Source: Arctopsyche grandis (lineage: Eukaryota > Arthropoda > Insecta > Trichoptera > Hydropsychidae). From it: a stretch of DNA of 64,000 bases. The stretch spans positions 27,433,501 through 27,497,500 of the forward strand of contig NC_135359.1 of the NCBI RefSeq assembly GCF_051622035.1, read 5' to 3'. The notes beneath the pieces are model-generated. The model was given only the letters and a program-made list of their open reading frames with translations, had not been told where the DNA came from and did not search any database. Below are positions 13,101-23,406 of the stretch, piece after piece. Every line of letters begins with the position of its first letter. Position 1 is the stretch's first letter. Both the position numbers and the translations under genes were made by a program.

Positions 13101-16100
13101 AATTATTGGACTCTTTCTAATGAAATTTTATTTTTTAGTTATGGCTGAAGACATTGATTTTGGATCCAATGGTGAAATTAGATATGCACTTGGAACTGAA
13201 ATGGGCGATGTCGGAAATATTTTCGCAATTGATTCGTATACGGGTTGGATTACGACGCTGGTTGATCTGGATCGTGAAAATCAGCCACTTTACAAATTTC
13301 AAGTACTCGCTATAGACAATGCTCATCAAAAACATGTCAATAGAACTACCGTCATGATAAGATTAAAAGACTACAATGATTGTCCGCCAATTTTTACTAA
13401 AGAATATTATCACACATCAATAAGTGAAGATGCTCCAATTGGTATAAAAAAAACTTATCATAAACAATATATTTTTTAACAAACTACTAATAATTGTAAT
13501 GATTATTTTAGGGACTATGATAATACAATTAGAAATTACAGATGAGGATATGGATATTATACCTGTGGACTATTATATCACATCAGGGGATTTACTTTGC
13601 CAATTTCACATTAAACCATCAGGAGAAATATATTTGCTAAAACCATTAGATCGAGAATCAAAATCACACTATATATTAGATGTTGTAGTAACCGATGGAA
13701 GGCATTCAACTGCAACCATATTAAATGTTGATATATTAGATGCTAATGGTAAATATTTTACTTCTTATTTTTGCATATTTTAACTCAACATATAATTATT
13801 TATATTAATTTTATTTTTCAGATAATCCACCATATTGTGTTCGAAATCGCTATTACAAAAATTTATCTGAAAACACAGCTATTGGAACTAGTATTCTCAC
13901 TGTTTTAGCTAGCGATGCTGATCAAGAACAAAATGCACAATTCAAATATTTCCTATCTGGATCCAAATTAGACCATTTTAGCATAGATAAGCATTCAGGG
14001 CAAATAAAAACAGCATCCGTGCTTGACAGAGAAGAACAATCGAAATATAAATTATTAGCCCACATTCAAGATAAAGATAAAATTACATGGGAATGCACAT
14101 CTGAAATCCATATAACTCTATCTGATGTGAATGATAATGCACCTCAATTCTCCATTTCTCAATACAGTGTAACTCTTCCGGAGGATGTAGAAATCGGAAC
14201 ACTCGTTATAAAAGTACATGCAACAGATAAGGATTCGGGAACTAACCGAATCATTCGATATTCCCTGGTGGACGATTTACAAGGTCAATTTTCTATCACT
14301 CCTGAAAGTGGAATTGTGACTCTTTTGGCTCCATTAGACAGAGAAACTCAAAGCATTTTCAGTTTAGATGTACAGGCTCATGATCTTGGAAAACCGTCTC
14401 TTTGGAATCAAGCATCTATTCAACTGACTGTATCTGATGTCAATGACAATCCTCCTGATTTTGGCTCAAAGTATTACCATGCAACAATACCAGAAACGAG
14501 TATTATTGGATCTGAAGTCATTCGAGTGTTGGCCACCTCTAAAGATACGGGAGTGAATGCCGATATATTTTATTCAATAGTCAATGGCAACGATCAGAAA
14601 AAATTCTCCATCGATACAAAAAATGGAGTTGTTAAAACTACTGACATTTTAGATTATGAAAGAACAAAGGAATATATTCTTACTATACAGGCCATGGATA
14701 GAGGTTTACCACCTCTGAGTAACCTTGCCACTCTCAATATATCAATTACAGACACTAATGACAATCCGCCTGTTTTTACTCAAGGGGCATACAAAGCATA
14801 CATAAAAGAAGATTCCTCCATTTCTGAAGAAGTGATACAAGTTATAGCCACTGACGTGGACAGCGGTTCAAATGGAAAAGTATTTTACTCCATAGAAAAG
14901 GGAAATCCATCGAAAATATTTGGTATCAATACTGCATCAGGTCAAATATCATTATTGTCCACACTAGATAGAGAAAAACAGTCGAATTATAATTTGGAAA
15001 TATGCGGAAGAGATAATGGTGTGCCGAGCTTATCCAGCTCTGTATCGGTCAATATTGAAGTAACAGATGCAAATGACAATCCTCCACTATTTTCCAAAGG
15101 AAATTACTCTTTTATTTTGCAAGAAGACAAACCAATTGGTTTCCTAATTACCGAATTCATCATAAACGATGCAGACATATACCCGAATGCTGCACCGTAC
15201 ATTTTTGATATCCGTGCAGGCAATGAAGATTATTTTTTTCATTTAGAACAAGATGGATTTCTCAAAACTGCTGTTAAATTTCATCAAAAAATTAAAGATC
15301 GCTATGTTCTTCACATACGAGTGTTTGACAATGGAACACCACCACTCTACTCCGACACTTGGGTTACTATAAAAATAATTGAAGAGTCCCAGTATCCTCC
15401 GATTATTTCTCCTCAAGAAATATTCATCAACTCGTTTTCGGACGAATATAAAGGTGGTGAAATAGGAAAAATCTATGCCTTCGATCAAGATCCATACGAT
15501 ATTCTTTTATTCAAATTGATTCCTACCCCATCTCAGCCAAATTTGTTTAGTGTGAACGAAAAATATGGTACTATCTATGCTCTGCCACAGTTGGATGTTG
15601 GAGAATACAAGTTGAATGTAAGCGTTGATGATGGAAAGTACACAAGTTTCGGTATTGTAATGATTTATATGGAATTCATTGCCGATGATATGTTGAAAAA
15701 TGCAGTTGTAATTCGATTCAGAGAAGTTACATCTAAATCATTCATTAGCAATCATAAAAAAGGTTTTATTAGAACTGTGCGCAATGCTTTAAATTGTCGT
15801 TTGAAGGATATAATCATCATCAGTATACAACCATCTTCCGACGACATTAATCAAATAGTACATAAAGAAAAACGTTCGTTTTATAAACCGTACAACAATA
15901 CTTCACCAAACACTCACCAAGGTAGAAGAATAATCAGTCGAGATCTAGATGTACTCTTTTGTGTCAAAAGAGCTTCTAATCAAGCATCACAATTCTTCAC
16001 ATCCGAATCCATTAGAAAATCTTTGAATGTAAATTTAGAAGAACTGGAAGAGTCTACGAAACTTGTTGTCGAAGAAATGATGAGGATCAAATGTAATGCA

Positions 16101-19100
16101 CATTATTGTGCTTATGGTGAATGCCAAGAACGATTTATCCTCGACACTACAAAAGTAATACCCATAACAACAGATGTTGTTACGTTAGTTTGTCCTTTTC
16201 ACCAACACAAAACTGAATGCAAATGTCATGATGGCTACGGTGGTGAACAATGCGAGACAATAGTCAACGAATGTGCTAGAAAACCTTGCCCAGAAAACGA
16301 AAAGTGTTTCCCAGATCAATCGATACAAGGATACAATTGTCAATGCGTCGACAAACTCGAAGAAGGAAAATGCCATTTGGAACTTTCAAAGTGTCACAGT
16401 GGAAATTGTTTAAAACCTTTAAACCCTATTTATTTCAATGGCAAAAGTTATGCACAGTATAAAGTTGGGAAAGAGATGTTTAACGGAAAGAGATTTTTCG
16501 AAGATATTTTAGTTCTAACAGTCAAAATCCGTACGTTCTATCCATCAGGATGCCTCATGTTTGCATCTGGAAAGATAGATTACAACATTTTAGAAGTACT
16601 TACCTTATATTTATAATATCATTTATATTTAATATTCCACTTTATATTTAATTTGCATGTATTAATTTTGTTCACTAAATAGATATCAAATGGTAATATA
16701 CAATATCGATTCGAATTGGGATCTGGAGAAGGAATCATTCGAGTTAGTTCAGTGAAAATATCAGATGGAAGATGGCACGAGGTGAAATTAGAAAGAGACG
16801 GTAGCAGTGCTCATCTGACGGTAGACAGCAAGCATGTGGCTCACGGATTTGCCCTCGGAATGAATGGTTTGTTGAACCTGCACACGGATGATTTATTTTT
16901 TGGCGCTGAAGTGACTGAACATCCTGCAATATTAGGTAATCTTTAATTAAATGAATCTTATTCCTGATACAACTTGATTAGATTTCGAATAATAAATTTA
17001 TTGATTTTTTTCGTTATTCTTTTTAGGAATGGAAGATATACGTTACGGTTTTGTTGGTTGCTTAGGTGATATTCGAGTATCAAACGAAATAATTCCTCTT
17101 CACAATGGCGGAGTCAGTGGTGCTTTATCACTGAAAAAGTTGGCAAATGTTGATTTTAACTGTCCAACAACACTAGAAACACCTGCTGCATGCGGAAGCT
17201 TTCCATGTCAAAACGGTATTTTTTTATTTAAATATTATTTGCATGAAAGTTTACTCTCTCCATATTATACTTGTATATTTTTACTAACTCATCTAATATA
17301 TAATTTCGAAAGAGACTTTGTATGTATGTATGTAAGTTTTCGTTCGTAGAATCCCGATTCCTTTTTCCAGATCAAGATTTCTGTTTCAGTTCCGGATTCC
17401 AATTTCTTTTTCAATTCCGTTTCCTGACTCTTTAGTACGCGGGATAGATGTGTTGACCGTGTCCCGGTCTAAGAAAACACCGTTTGTGTTTGTAAGAGGA
17501 TCGTTTATTTTTGTTCAATCGTTACAATGGTTATTGTATGTACGAAGAGGTTGGGCTTCGGAGAAGTGAGCTGGTTGAACTCCAGAGGTTCACTCTGGTG
17601 TTGGGAGCTGGTGCGTCACTTTATATACGTTCTGGCATGTAGCGTGCCGTGTGCAGATGCTTTGTCTTCGTTTCCAGGACACGTGTGTTGGGGACACGTG
17701 TTGACCTGTTTTCGAGGCACATGTGTTATAGCTATGGGGTCAGCGCCAGGATGTCGTTCGTTTGAGAATGCGGGCATGTGCCACGCGTAAATGACTTTTC
17801 AGACATGTGTTACGGTTGCCTGATGACATCACTGTTGGATTTCGTTCGTTTTACGATCAAGCGATGAACTCTTTTTTCTGGAATGGTCGAAGGGGTCGCT
17901 GCCCTTGATTTATGCATGTTTGTACAGGATCGATGATGAGATCACTGGTTTTGATTCGTAATAGCACAAGTTGTGCTAGATTCCTACAATTCTTTTTTCA
18001 GTTTCGGATCCGGATTCCCATTCCTGTTTCAGTTCCGGATTCCCATTCCTTTTTCAATTCCGGTTCCCGATTATTTTTTCAGTTCCGTATCCAGATTCCT
18101 GTTTCAGTTCCGAATCCCGATTCCTTTTTCAGTTCCAGATCCGGATTCCTGTTTCAGTTTCGATTCCCGGTTCCAATTTCAGTTCCGATTCCCTTATATG
18201 TATATATTTATAAAAAAAACCATTCGTTTCTGATTGGCTGTCGTTGAATATTATTTTTTTTTCGATTCAAATAAATTTAATAAAAAACCAAATGGATGCT
18301 TACTATTAGATTAGCCATGTTTAAGCGATTTATATTGCAAATACCGAGCGAAGCCGGGTAAAACCACGAGTACCCAATAAACATAATGTATTCTTTATTA
18401 ATTCTCAGGGGGAACTTGTATAAGTTTAACGAAACAACTAGAAGAAGGGAAACCATCATTTGAATGTCGGTGTCATGAACGATACATAGGATCCCAATGT
18501 GAATTAGATACGAACCCTTGCGCATCACAGCCTTGTTTATACGGTGGAATATGTTCATCTTCAACAGAAGGTTATTTTATTTTACTATTATCAACAAAAT
18601 GTATTATCTATGTCTACAAATAAAGCCTAACAATCAAACCTATAGGTACATATAATTTGTTAAACTATTTTTTTATATCCATTTTAGGTAATTACGATTG
18701 CCTGTGTACCAAAAACTTAAAAGGGAACAGATGCGAACTCGGACGATGGTGTGGAGGAGCAACCTGTTATCATGGAGGTTTATGTGAAGAAGGTGATAGA
18801 GGACCTGCCTGTCGATGCCACGGATATCATGGATCATTGTGCGAGGTTGATAGCACATATCAATAAGCCACTCAAAAACATTAATCAACATTTTAGAGTA
18901 TCAATATATGTACATATCTCGTCTCACATTTCAGTTTGACATAGATGAATGTAAAGGTGATCCGTGTCTCAACGGTGCAACTTGTATTAACGAACCTGGC
19001 AGTTTTAGATGCGTGTGCCCACCAGATAAAACTGGTATTTTTTTATTTCAAATAATTCCCTATTATCTATGTACAATATTAGAAATTTAAATGAACATTT

Positions 19101-21793
19101 CTTTCATTCACTATCAGGCATGCATTGTGGCAATCCTCTACATTCGGATGCTGTTAAATCTAGCGTATACGAATTAATAGGACGTGAAAAGTTGTTGTGG
19201 TTGATGGGATTAACAGGAGGCACATGCATACTAATACTCATATGTACCATTATTTTAAGCCGTTACAGAAAACAAAATGATATAATTCCACCCGATGCAA
19301 AATCCAACGTATTTAACTCGTCTGCTAAACATCACGAAACATCACTTATTAAGGTGCATTTCATTATAATATAAATCTTATTCATTGAAACTTAGCTTAT
19401 TATAAATAATTATGATTTATAAAAAAAAAGAGAGGATCAAAACTTTCAAATTTGGAAGCTCAATGTGCAATGGCAGTCGGGGACCAATCTTTGTCATACA
19501 CACCTGTAATTCTTGAAGATTCTATTCATTCATCTCAGAACATTCTCAATAGTATTGATATTCTTCGAAGCTACGGACCAACAGGTACTTTCATTAATCT
19601 ATTATATTGCGACTAATACAAAATAAAATAAATTAAAACATAATTCTTTAGGAGAAGATGTTCAATCTGCATCACAACTTGTTCAAAAAAATATTAACAA
19701 TGACGTCGTAGATGGTTCCGGTTCAAACTTCAATAAGCCGAGAAAAGTTTCATGGTCAGAACAAATAAACAGTCGAACGTTTAACGAAAACAATATTATT
19801 AATGGTAATCACTTTATTTATTCTTTCGTCGTAAATCAATATTGTATTTAAAATTTTATTTAATATTAAATCATTATCTTTACTTTTATATTTTTTCATT
19901 GAAGATCTGTCGGGTAAACACAATATCGAAGATAATATCATCAGTCCACCAAAAGGTAATCGATTTATTTTACGGTTAACCCTTTGAATGCTGACCAACG
20001 CCGATCGGCGTTTTGCCAACAAGTCCATGGGCCTGAAAAACGCCAACAGGCGTTGTATTTTGAGCATGTACAAAGTAAAAGAGAATACTACCCGCTAAGC
20101 CTTTCCAGGTAGCATTGAAAAAAAATGCATTCAACATGGGTCGTGTAATCCATGTCATTCATTTGTCTACGTTTATAAAGACTGGTTTACACCGGAATTT
20201 CTGAATTATAACCAAGCAGAATGGAAATCCCTAGCTGCTGAGTAGTTTAGATTGTAGCTTGGCATTTATGTTGCGAGTATTACATTTTAACAACAATGAA
20301 GAAGACGGAACTAGTTTTGGAAAAATACATTCATTAATAGACTCCTTTTGTGTATTTTATATTGTTGCAAGATATATTAGAGAGTTTAAACCAGAGAAAT
20401 GTGGTTTTAGGTGTTATATTTAGAGAAATGTAATATTAATAGAAGTGGCTTTAGGTGTTCTTTTGTAGTCAAGTGACATTCTGTCCACGGACAGATCTAA
20501 ATAGTTTTGGCATCAGTCGTATTTGACGCTTGCTGCTCGACGTATGTCCGATAAAAACTTGTCTGTTTGTTTATATTACTCGCAAGATGGGCAAGCATCA
20601 GTAAAAATTGCAGAATACATTCAAAAACACACAATAAATAACATGGGATACATTTTTATAAGTAAATTGATCCAATTGTATTCTGCGTAAAATTGACAAC
20701 AATTATTTATTCGTAAGGGCCCCTCTATTCTTATTACATCTCTCTAGTCTAAACACACCTTTACAAAACTCGAAATCCTTGGCGGTAGTTATCTAGAGTA
20801 CTGGTCTAGGGTTCGTTTGGATTAACTACAATTTTTATATTAGATGCCTTCTATTGGATTTCTAAATAATTCTAGTTGGAAATGTTGGCGAAATTTTCAG
20901 CGTGGCGGGCTTTCAACAGAAAAGACGTCAAGCCACAATGTAAAATACTCAACAGTTAGGGATTTCCATCGAGAAATTCTGCTATGGTTATAAATTCAGA
21001 AATTCTGGTGTCAACCAGTCTTTATAAATATTGACACAGATTACATGTTCAATGCATTTTTTTTTCAATGCTAACTGGAAAGGCGTATTTTAGCTGATGG
21101 ACTTGTTGGCAAAACGCTGATAGGCGTTGGTCAGCATTCAAAGGGTTAAATAGATTCATAAAATGAAAATCTTTAACACAACATTATTTTACTAAAGGCT
21201 ATCATTGGAGTTGTCCCGATTGGCGAGGCGGGAGCAAAACTGGAAGTCCGCTTTCCAATATAACCGAAATTCCTACAGCCGAATTGGCTGAAACTTCAAG
21301 CTGCCACAGTAACGAAAGTAGTGAGTATTAAATTGTTACTTCAACTTTCAAACCAAACTAAATATATAAAAATAACACATATTTTCTTTCTACGTAATAT
21401 AATAGGTGAAAAATATATTCCACTTCAAACAACATACCCATGTTTTACTTACGACTCCAATTGTGAAACTGAATTAGGCAAACATATTGAATACTATGAA
21501 GACAATAATGGAGTTGAGCCGTATGGATTTCCATCAACTTGTCAACAACCAAACTACATCGGACCTGTTGTCACAATCAGAGGTAGGACAATTTGTATTA
21601 TGCGTATATATGTAATTTATTTTTGAACCTACAAGTAATAAACTGCAACATTTCAGAAGATAGAGGCTCAGTAATACCTGGAAATTTAATCAACAATACC
21701 ATTGTGTGCGACGTGGATGATCGAGACAGCGATTACAGCACTCTTAGAAGAAATCACCGGAAATCCAGCTCATCGCATGATACACAAGTGTGA
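4168..21793 (+). CDS. ft: Fat atypical cadherin, 3' 34 exons (5' partial)
   Basis: Giant adhesion receptor of the Fat/Dachsous planar-polarity and Hippo pathways at the plasma membrane. Exons: 4168-4376, 4456-4563, 4639-4791, 4871-5084, 5790-5929, 6015-6250, 6370-6614, 7067-7253, 7344-7572, 7647-8898, 8985-9209, 10456-10692, 10767-10967, 11070-11264, 11343-11548, 11631-11939, 12013-12157, 12512-12673, 12750-13067, 13139-13441, 13512-13748, 13822-16595, 16683-16935, 17027-17215, 18409-18570, 18688-18845, 18935-19034, 19118-19353, 19431-19584, 19652-19804, 19905-19955, 21198-21320, 21406-21582, 21657-21793. All phases agree, giving about 3,391 residues. About 23 cadherin linkers are visible ([10 protein letters not shown] type), then two EGF-like repeats, one laminin-G, four EGF-like repeats (the last calcium-binding, DIDEC), a membrane segment in the 19118 exon ([18 protein letters not shown]) and a cytoplasmic tail with [13 protein letters not shown] and GYHWSCPDW, which identify Fat rather than Fat2. 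The tail ends in DTQV. The usual second laminin-G was not found. Confidence 0.95.
5334..5636 (-). mobile_element. Solo LTR in fat intron
   Basis: 303 bp beginning TGTAGGGTGAG and ending CTACGTTACA on the plus strand, flanked by a 4-bp TSD, ATAT (5330-5333 and 5637-5640). Read on the minus strand it has LTR logic: TGTAACG start, a TATA-like GTATAAATACTC, an AATAAA signal (ACAATAAACTAC) and a CCCTACA end. A diverged, interrupted relative lies at about 62970-63607. No internal retroelement region is present, so it is a solo LTR left by recombination. Confidence 0.85.
6625..6988. mobile_element. MITE family B, inserted beside a fat splice donor
   Basis: 364 bp including a nested hAT-type MITE. 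Terminal inverted repeats: GGTTCGGTGATTATTGGTCAC-like at the left and the inverse of GGTAATTGGATTATTAGTCAC at the right. An exact 8-bp TSD, AAGTATAT, lies at 6617-6624 and 6989-6996. The left TSD overlaps the splice donor GTAAGT at 6615-6620, so the element sits only ten bases into the intron. Other copies are at about 26576-26795, 27991-31158 (split), 44024-44197 and 57041-57233. Confidence 0.88.
6725..6876. mobile_element. hAT-type MITE nested in family B element
   Basis: 152 bp with ends CATTGCCGGTCTTA and TAAAACCGGCACTG (imperfect inverted repeats). It is flanked by an exact 8-bp TSD, ACGATAAC (6717-6724 and 6877-6884). The ends match the larger element at 41747-42649 (CAGTGCCGGTCTTAG), and both contain GCGCC-rich subterminal sequence. 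Superfamily hAT is inferred from the 8-bp TSD and CAGTG ends. Confidence 0.88.
9278..9439. mobile_element. hAT-like MITE (CAGGGCTTTTTT ends)
   Basis: 162 bp with ends CAGGGCTTTTTTTTT and AAAAAAAGCCCTG. It interrupts the Helitron inside its TATG microsatellite; the other Helitron copy at 17292 is uninterrupted there. The flanks TGTGTGTG and TATGTATG are compatible with an 8-bp TSD but lie in a simple repeat. The GTTCCGGCACCTTTT motif occurs twice inside. Confidence 0.7.
9479..10003 (-). mobile_element. tRNA-derived SINE, minus strand
   Basis: Read on the minus strand, the head contains a pol III A-box-like TGGTCTAGTGGTGAA and a B-box GGTTCGAGTCCC, spaced as in a tRNA. A body containing AATTTGCCAATTTTTCCG and GAAACGGTTCC follows, then a 3' part with TTACCTGTTAAGCCTTCCTG and an AAAATA-repeat tail at the left edge (9479-9500). 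Relatives lie at 27575-27800 and in the Trim9 intron at 35386-36140. Confidence 0.75.
10015..10206 (+). repeat. About 27-bp pyrimidine-rich minisatellite
   Basis: Imperfect tandem units of the type CAGTTCCGGATCCCGATTCC plus a T-run. It belongs to the Helitron body; the same array occurs at about 17345-17431 and 17990-18195 in the second Helitron. Confidence 0.7.
12199..12474. mobile_element. MITE family A, copy 4, in fat intron
   Basis: 276 bp. The left end is CGGGTCTACCTCACGGGCC and the right end GGCCCGTCACGGAGACGG. An exact 8-bp TSD, ACATTATT, lies at 12191-12198 and 12475-12482. It sits in the intron between fat exons 12013-12157 and 12512-12673 and leaves the acceptor (GCTTTAG) intact. 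Confidence 0.9.
17432..17983 (-). mobile_element. Solo LTR related to the 28-31 kb retroelement
   Basis: Read on the minus strand it begins TGTAGGAATCTAGC and ends with GACCGGGACACGGTCAACAC then ATCTATCCCGCGTACTA. The LTR at 30229-31077 has the same layout: TGTAGGAATCTCG start, AATAAA signal, GGCCGGGATACGGTCAACAC, CTACCCCGCCTACA end. It splits the minisatellite of the Helitron. The flanks (CTCTT left, TTCTT right) suggest a degraded short TSD. Confidence 0.7.
17984..18195 (+). repeat. About 27-bp minisatellite in Helitron
   Basis: Seven to eight imperfect CAGTTCCGGATCCSGATTCC-type units. The open frames that cover it translate to repeated [15 protein letters not shown] strings and are artefacts of the repeat. 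Confidence 0.75.
19976..21149. mobile_element. piggyBac-like non-autonomous element in fat intron
   Basis: 1,174 bp including TTAA at both edges (19976-19979, 21146-21149). The terminal inverted repeat reads CCCTTTGAATGCTGACCAAC and continues into CGTTTTGCCAACAAGTCCAT on both sides. TTAA target duplication with CCCTTTG ends is diagnostic of piggyBac-type elements. The interior has no transposase ORF. It fills the intron just before the exon encoding [10 protein letters not shown] related copy, together with flanking fat sequence, lies inverted at 47162-47660. Confidence 0.85.
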
Positions 21794-23406
21794 CATAGGG
21801 TGAATGCCTCTCAAACATTAGAGGCTTCAGGGTATTTTTACGTCGTGTGTAAAGTTAAATGTTTATTTTCACTTGATTTCGTTAATAAATACGCTAGAGT
21901 ATTTCATTTTTCTTAAAAAGAAAAAAAACAAACGTTTGCCTTACAAACCTTGCAAACCGAAGCAATCAAAAAAGTGAATCAAACGTAAGATCCCTGGTTC
22001 GACAATTAAAAAACTGTTTCAATGAAATAGTTCCATATTCCAAAATCTACGACCAAAAATTCAATAAGTTATAAATAAGTGTGATAAAAGGACTTGGAAG
22101 TAACTTTAGCCTGCCGAGGCATATTTATTTTGATTTACAATATTTAAATAGTAAGTGTTTCCTTATACACTTACATAATTCAAAGGGCAATTATATGTAT
22201 GTACATATGTGCAAGAATTAAACTTGTCACAAAACATAACCTTGCGCCTTTTTATGTAAAATATCTTATAAATGGCTATTCATACATATACTTTTCTAAA
22301 CACATAAAATTAATTGCTTTTTGCGTATAATTTCTCATTGTTTCTACACCTTAAAGGAAAAGCTAAATATGTTTATTTAAAGAGCTTTATATTTGTTGAT
22401 TATGATTGTCAATAAAAAAAGTTCTTTAAGTCGGTCCGATACTTGTCTTTCCTGTAAGGTGATCAAAATTATCGCATTCCATACAATTACGTACTGATTA
22501 TTAAAAAAAAGTTTTGAGGAACAGAATTGCTAGTTGAAATATCACAGTCATATTTATTTGAAGCCAAAAATCATGAAACTCTTCTCTGAAACATGAGGTT
22601 CATCTTTTACCATTCAAAGAGTTGTCGGTAACACTGTTAAATATTATTTTCAGACACACACAAATCACACTAATGTTTTACCGATGTATCACATATCAAG
22701 TTACTTGTTTTTGTATTTTATTTAAGATAATTTGTTATACTGTACATTTTAAATTTTATTATTGTTATTCGTTTTATACTTGTAATATATGAATAGAAAA
22801 AAGACTTACACTTCAGGATTAATCAAAGAATCCTTGTGAATTGGTGCTCATAATGATTATCATATCAAAAACTTATTTCATCTATCATGACATGAAACAT
22901 TTTTATAACATTTAAATATTTTTAAAACTCATTTGCCATTCTCGACGCATTGTATATAATATTTCATCTTCGAAGGTCCATCAAATATTATAATATGTAA
23001 TATGTAATGTACATGTTGTAGAATCGAGGAAACGTTATTAGATCGATTGTACCTTTGATTCTCAAAACATTCGACTGCACAATATGATTAGGTAAAAATA
23101 CTTTTATAAAAAGAATATATTAAAATGACATACATATATTATCTATAAAAAATACTCGAGTTTTATTTCACCAGTACACAATTCCTTCTAGACATATAAG
23201 TTTGATGTTTGTAAATAATCAATCAATGCAAACAACAATGTACAAAAATCATCGTTTAATAAAACAGAATATAACATGTATATTATAATACAATAAACTA
23301 TTTTTTTTTAATTTAGAACAAAAATAAGCGTGTGTGTTCAACATCAACATCCAAATCATTTAAATTAGTCTAAATATTACTTGAATAATTTACTTCGTAA
23401 CACCAG
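21794..23406 (+). other. fat 3' UTR and intergenic spacer
   Basis: About 1.6 kb after the fat stop codon, AT-rich. A possible polyadenylation signal AATAAA lies at 21883. The remainder to the convergent gene at 23407 shows no ORF or repeat I can identify. Confidence 0.5.

Larger units (their letters stand above)
17292..18370 (+). mobile_element. Non-autonomous Helitron, copy 2, in fat EGF intron
   Basis: Begins TCTAATATATAATTTCGAAA and ends TACCGAGCGAAGCCGGGTAA then AACCACGAG. It is preceded by A and followed by T. It shares both termini and the minisatellite with the Helitron at 9237-10285 and is interrupted by a solo LTR (17432-17983). Together they fill nearly all of the 1.2-kb intron between exons 17027-17215 and 18409-18570. 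Confidence 0.75.

Noticed and set aside
17912-18247. Open frames with repeated [16 protein letters not shown]-like peptides
   Set aside because: They arise from the 27-bp minisatellite in the Helitron; both forward frames give similar repetitive strings.
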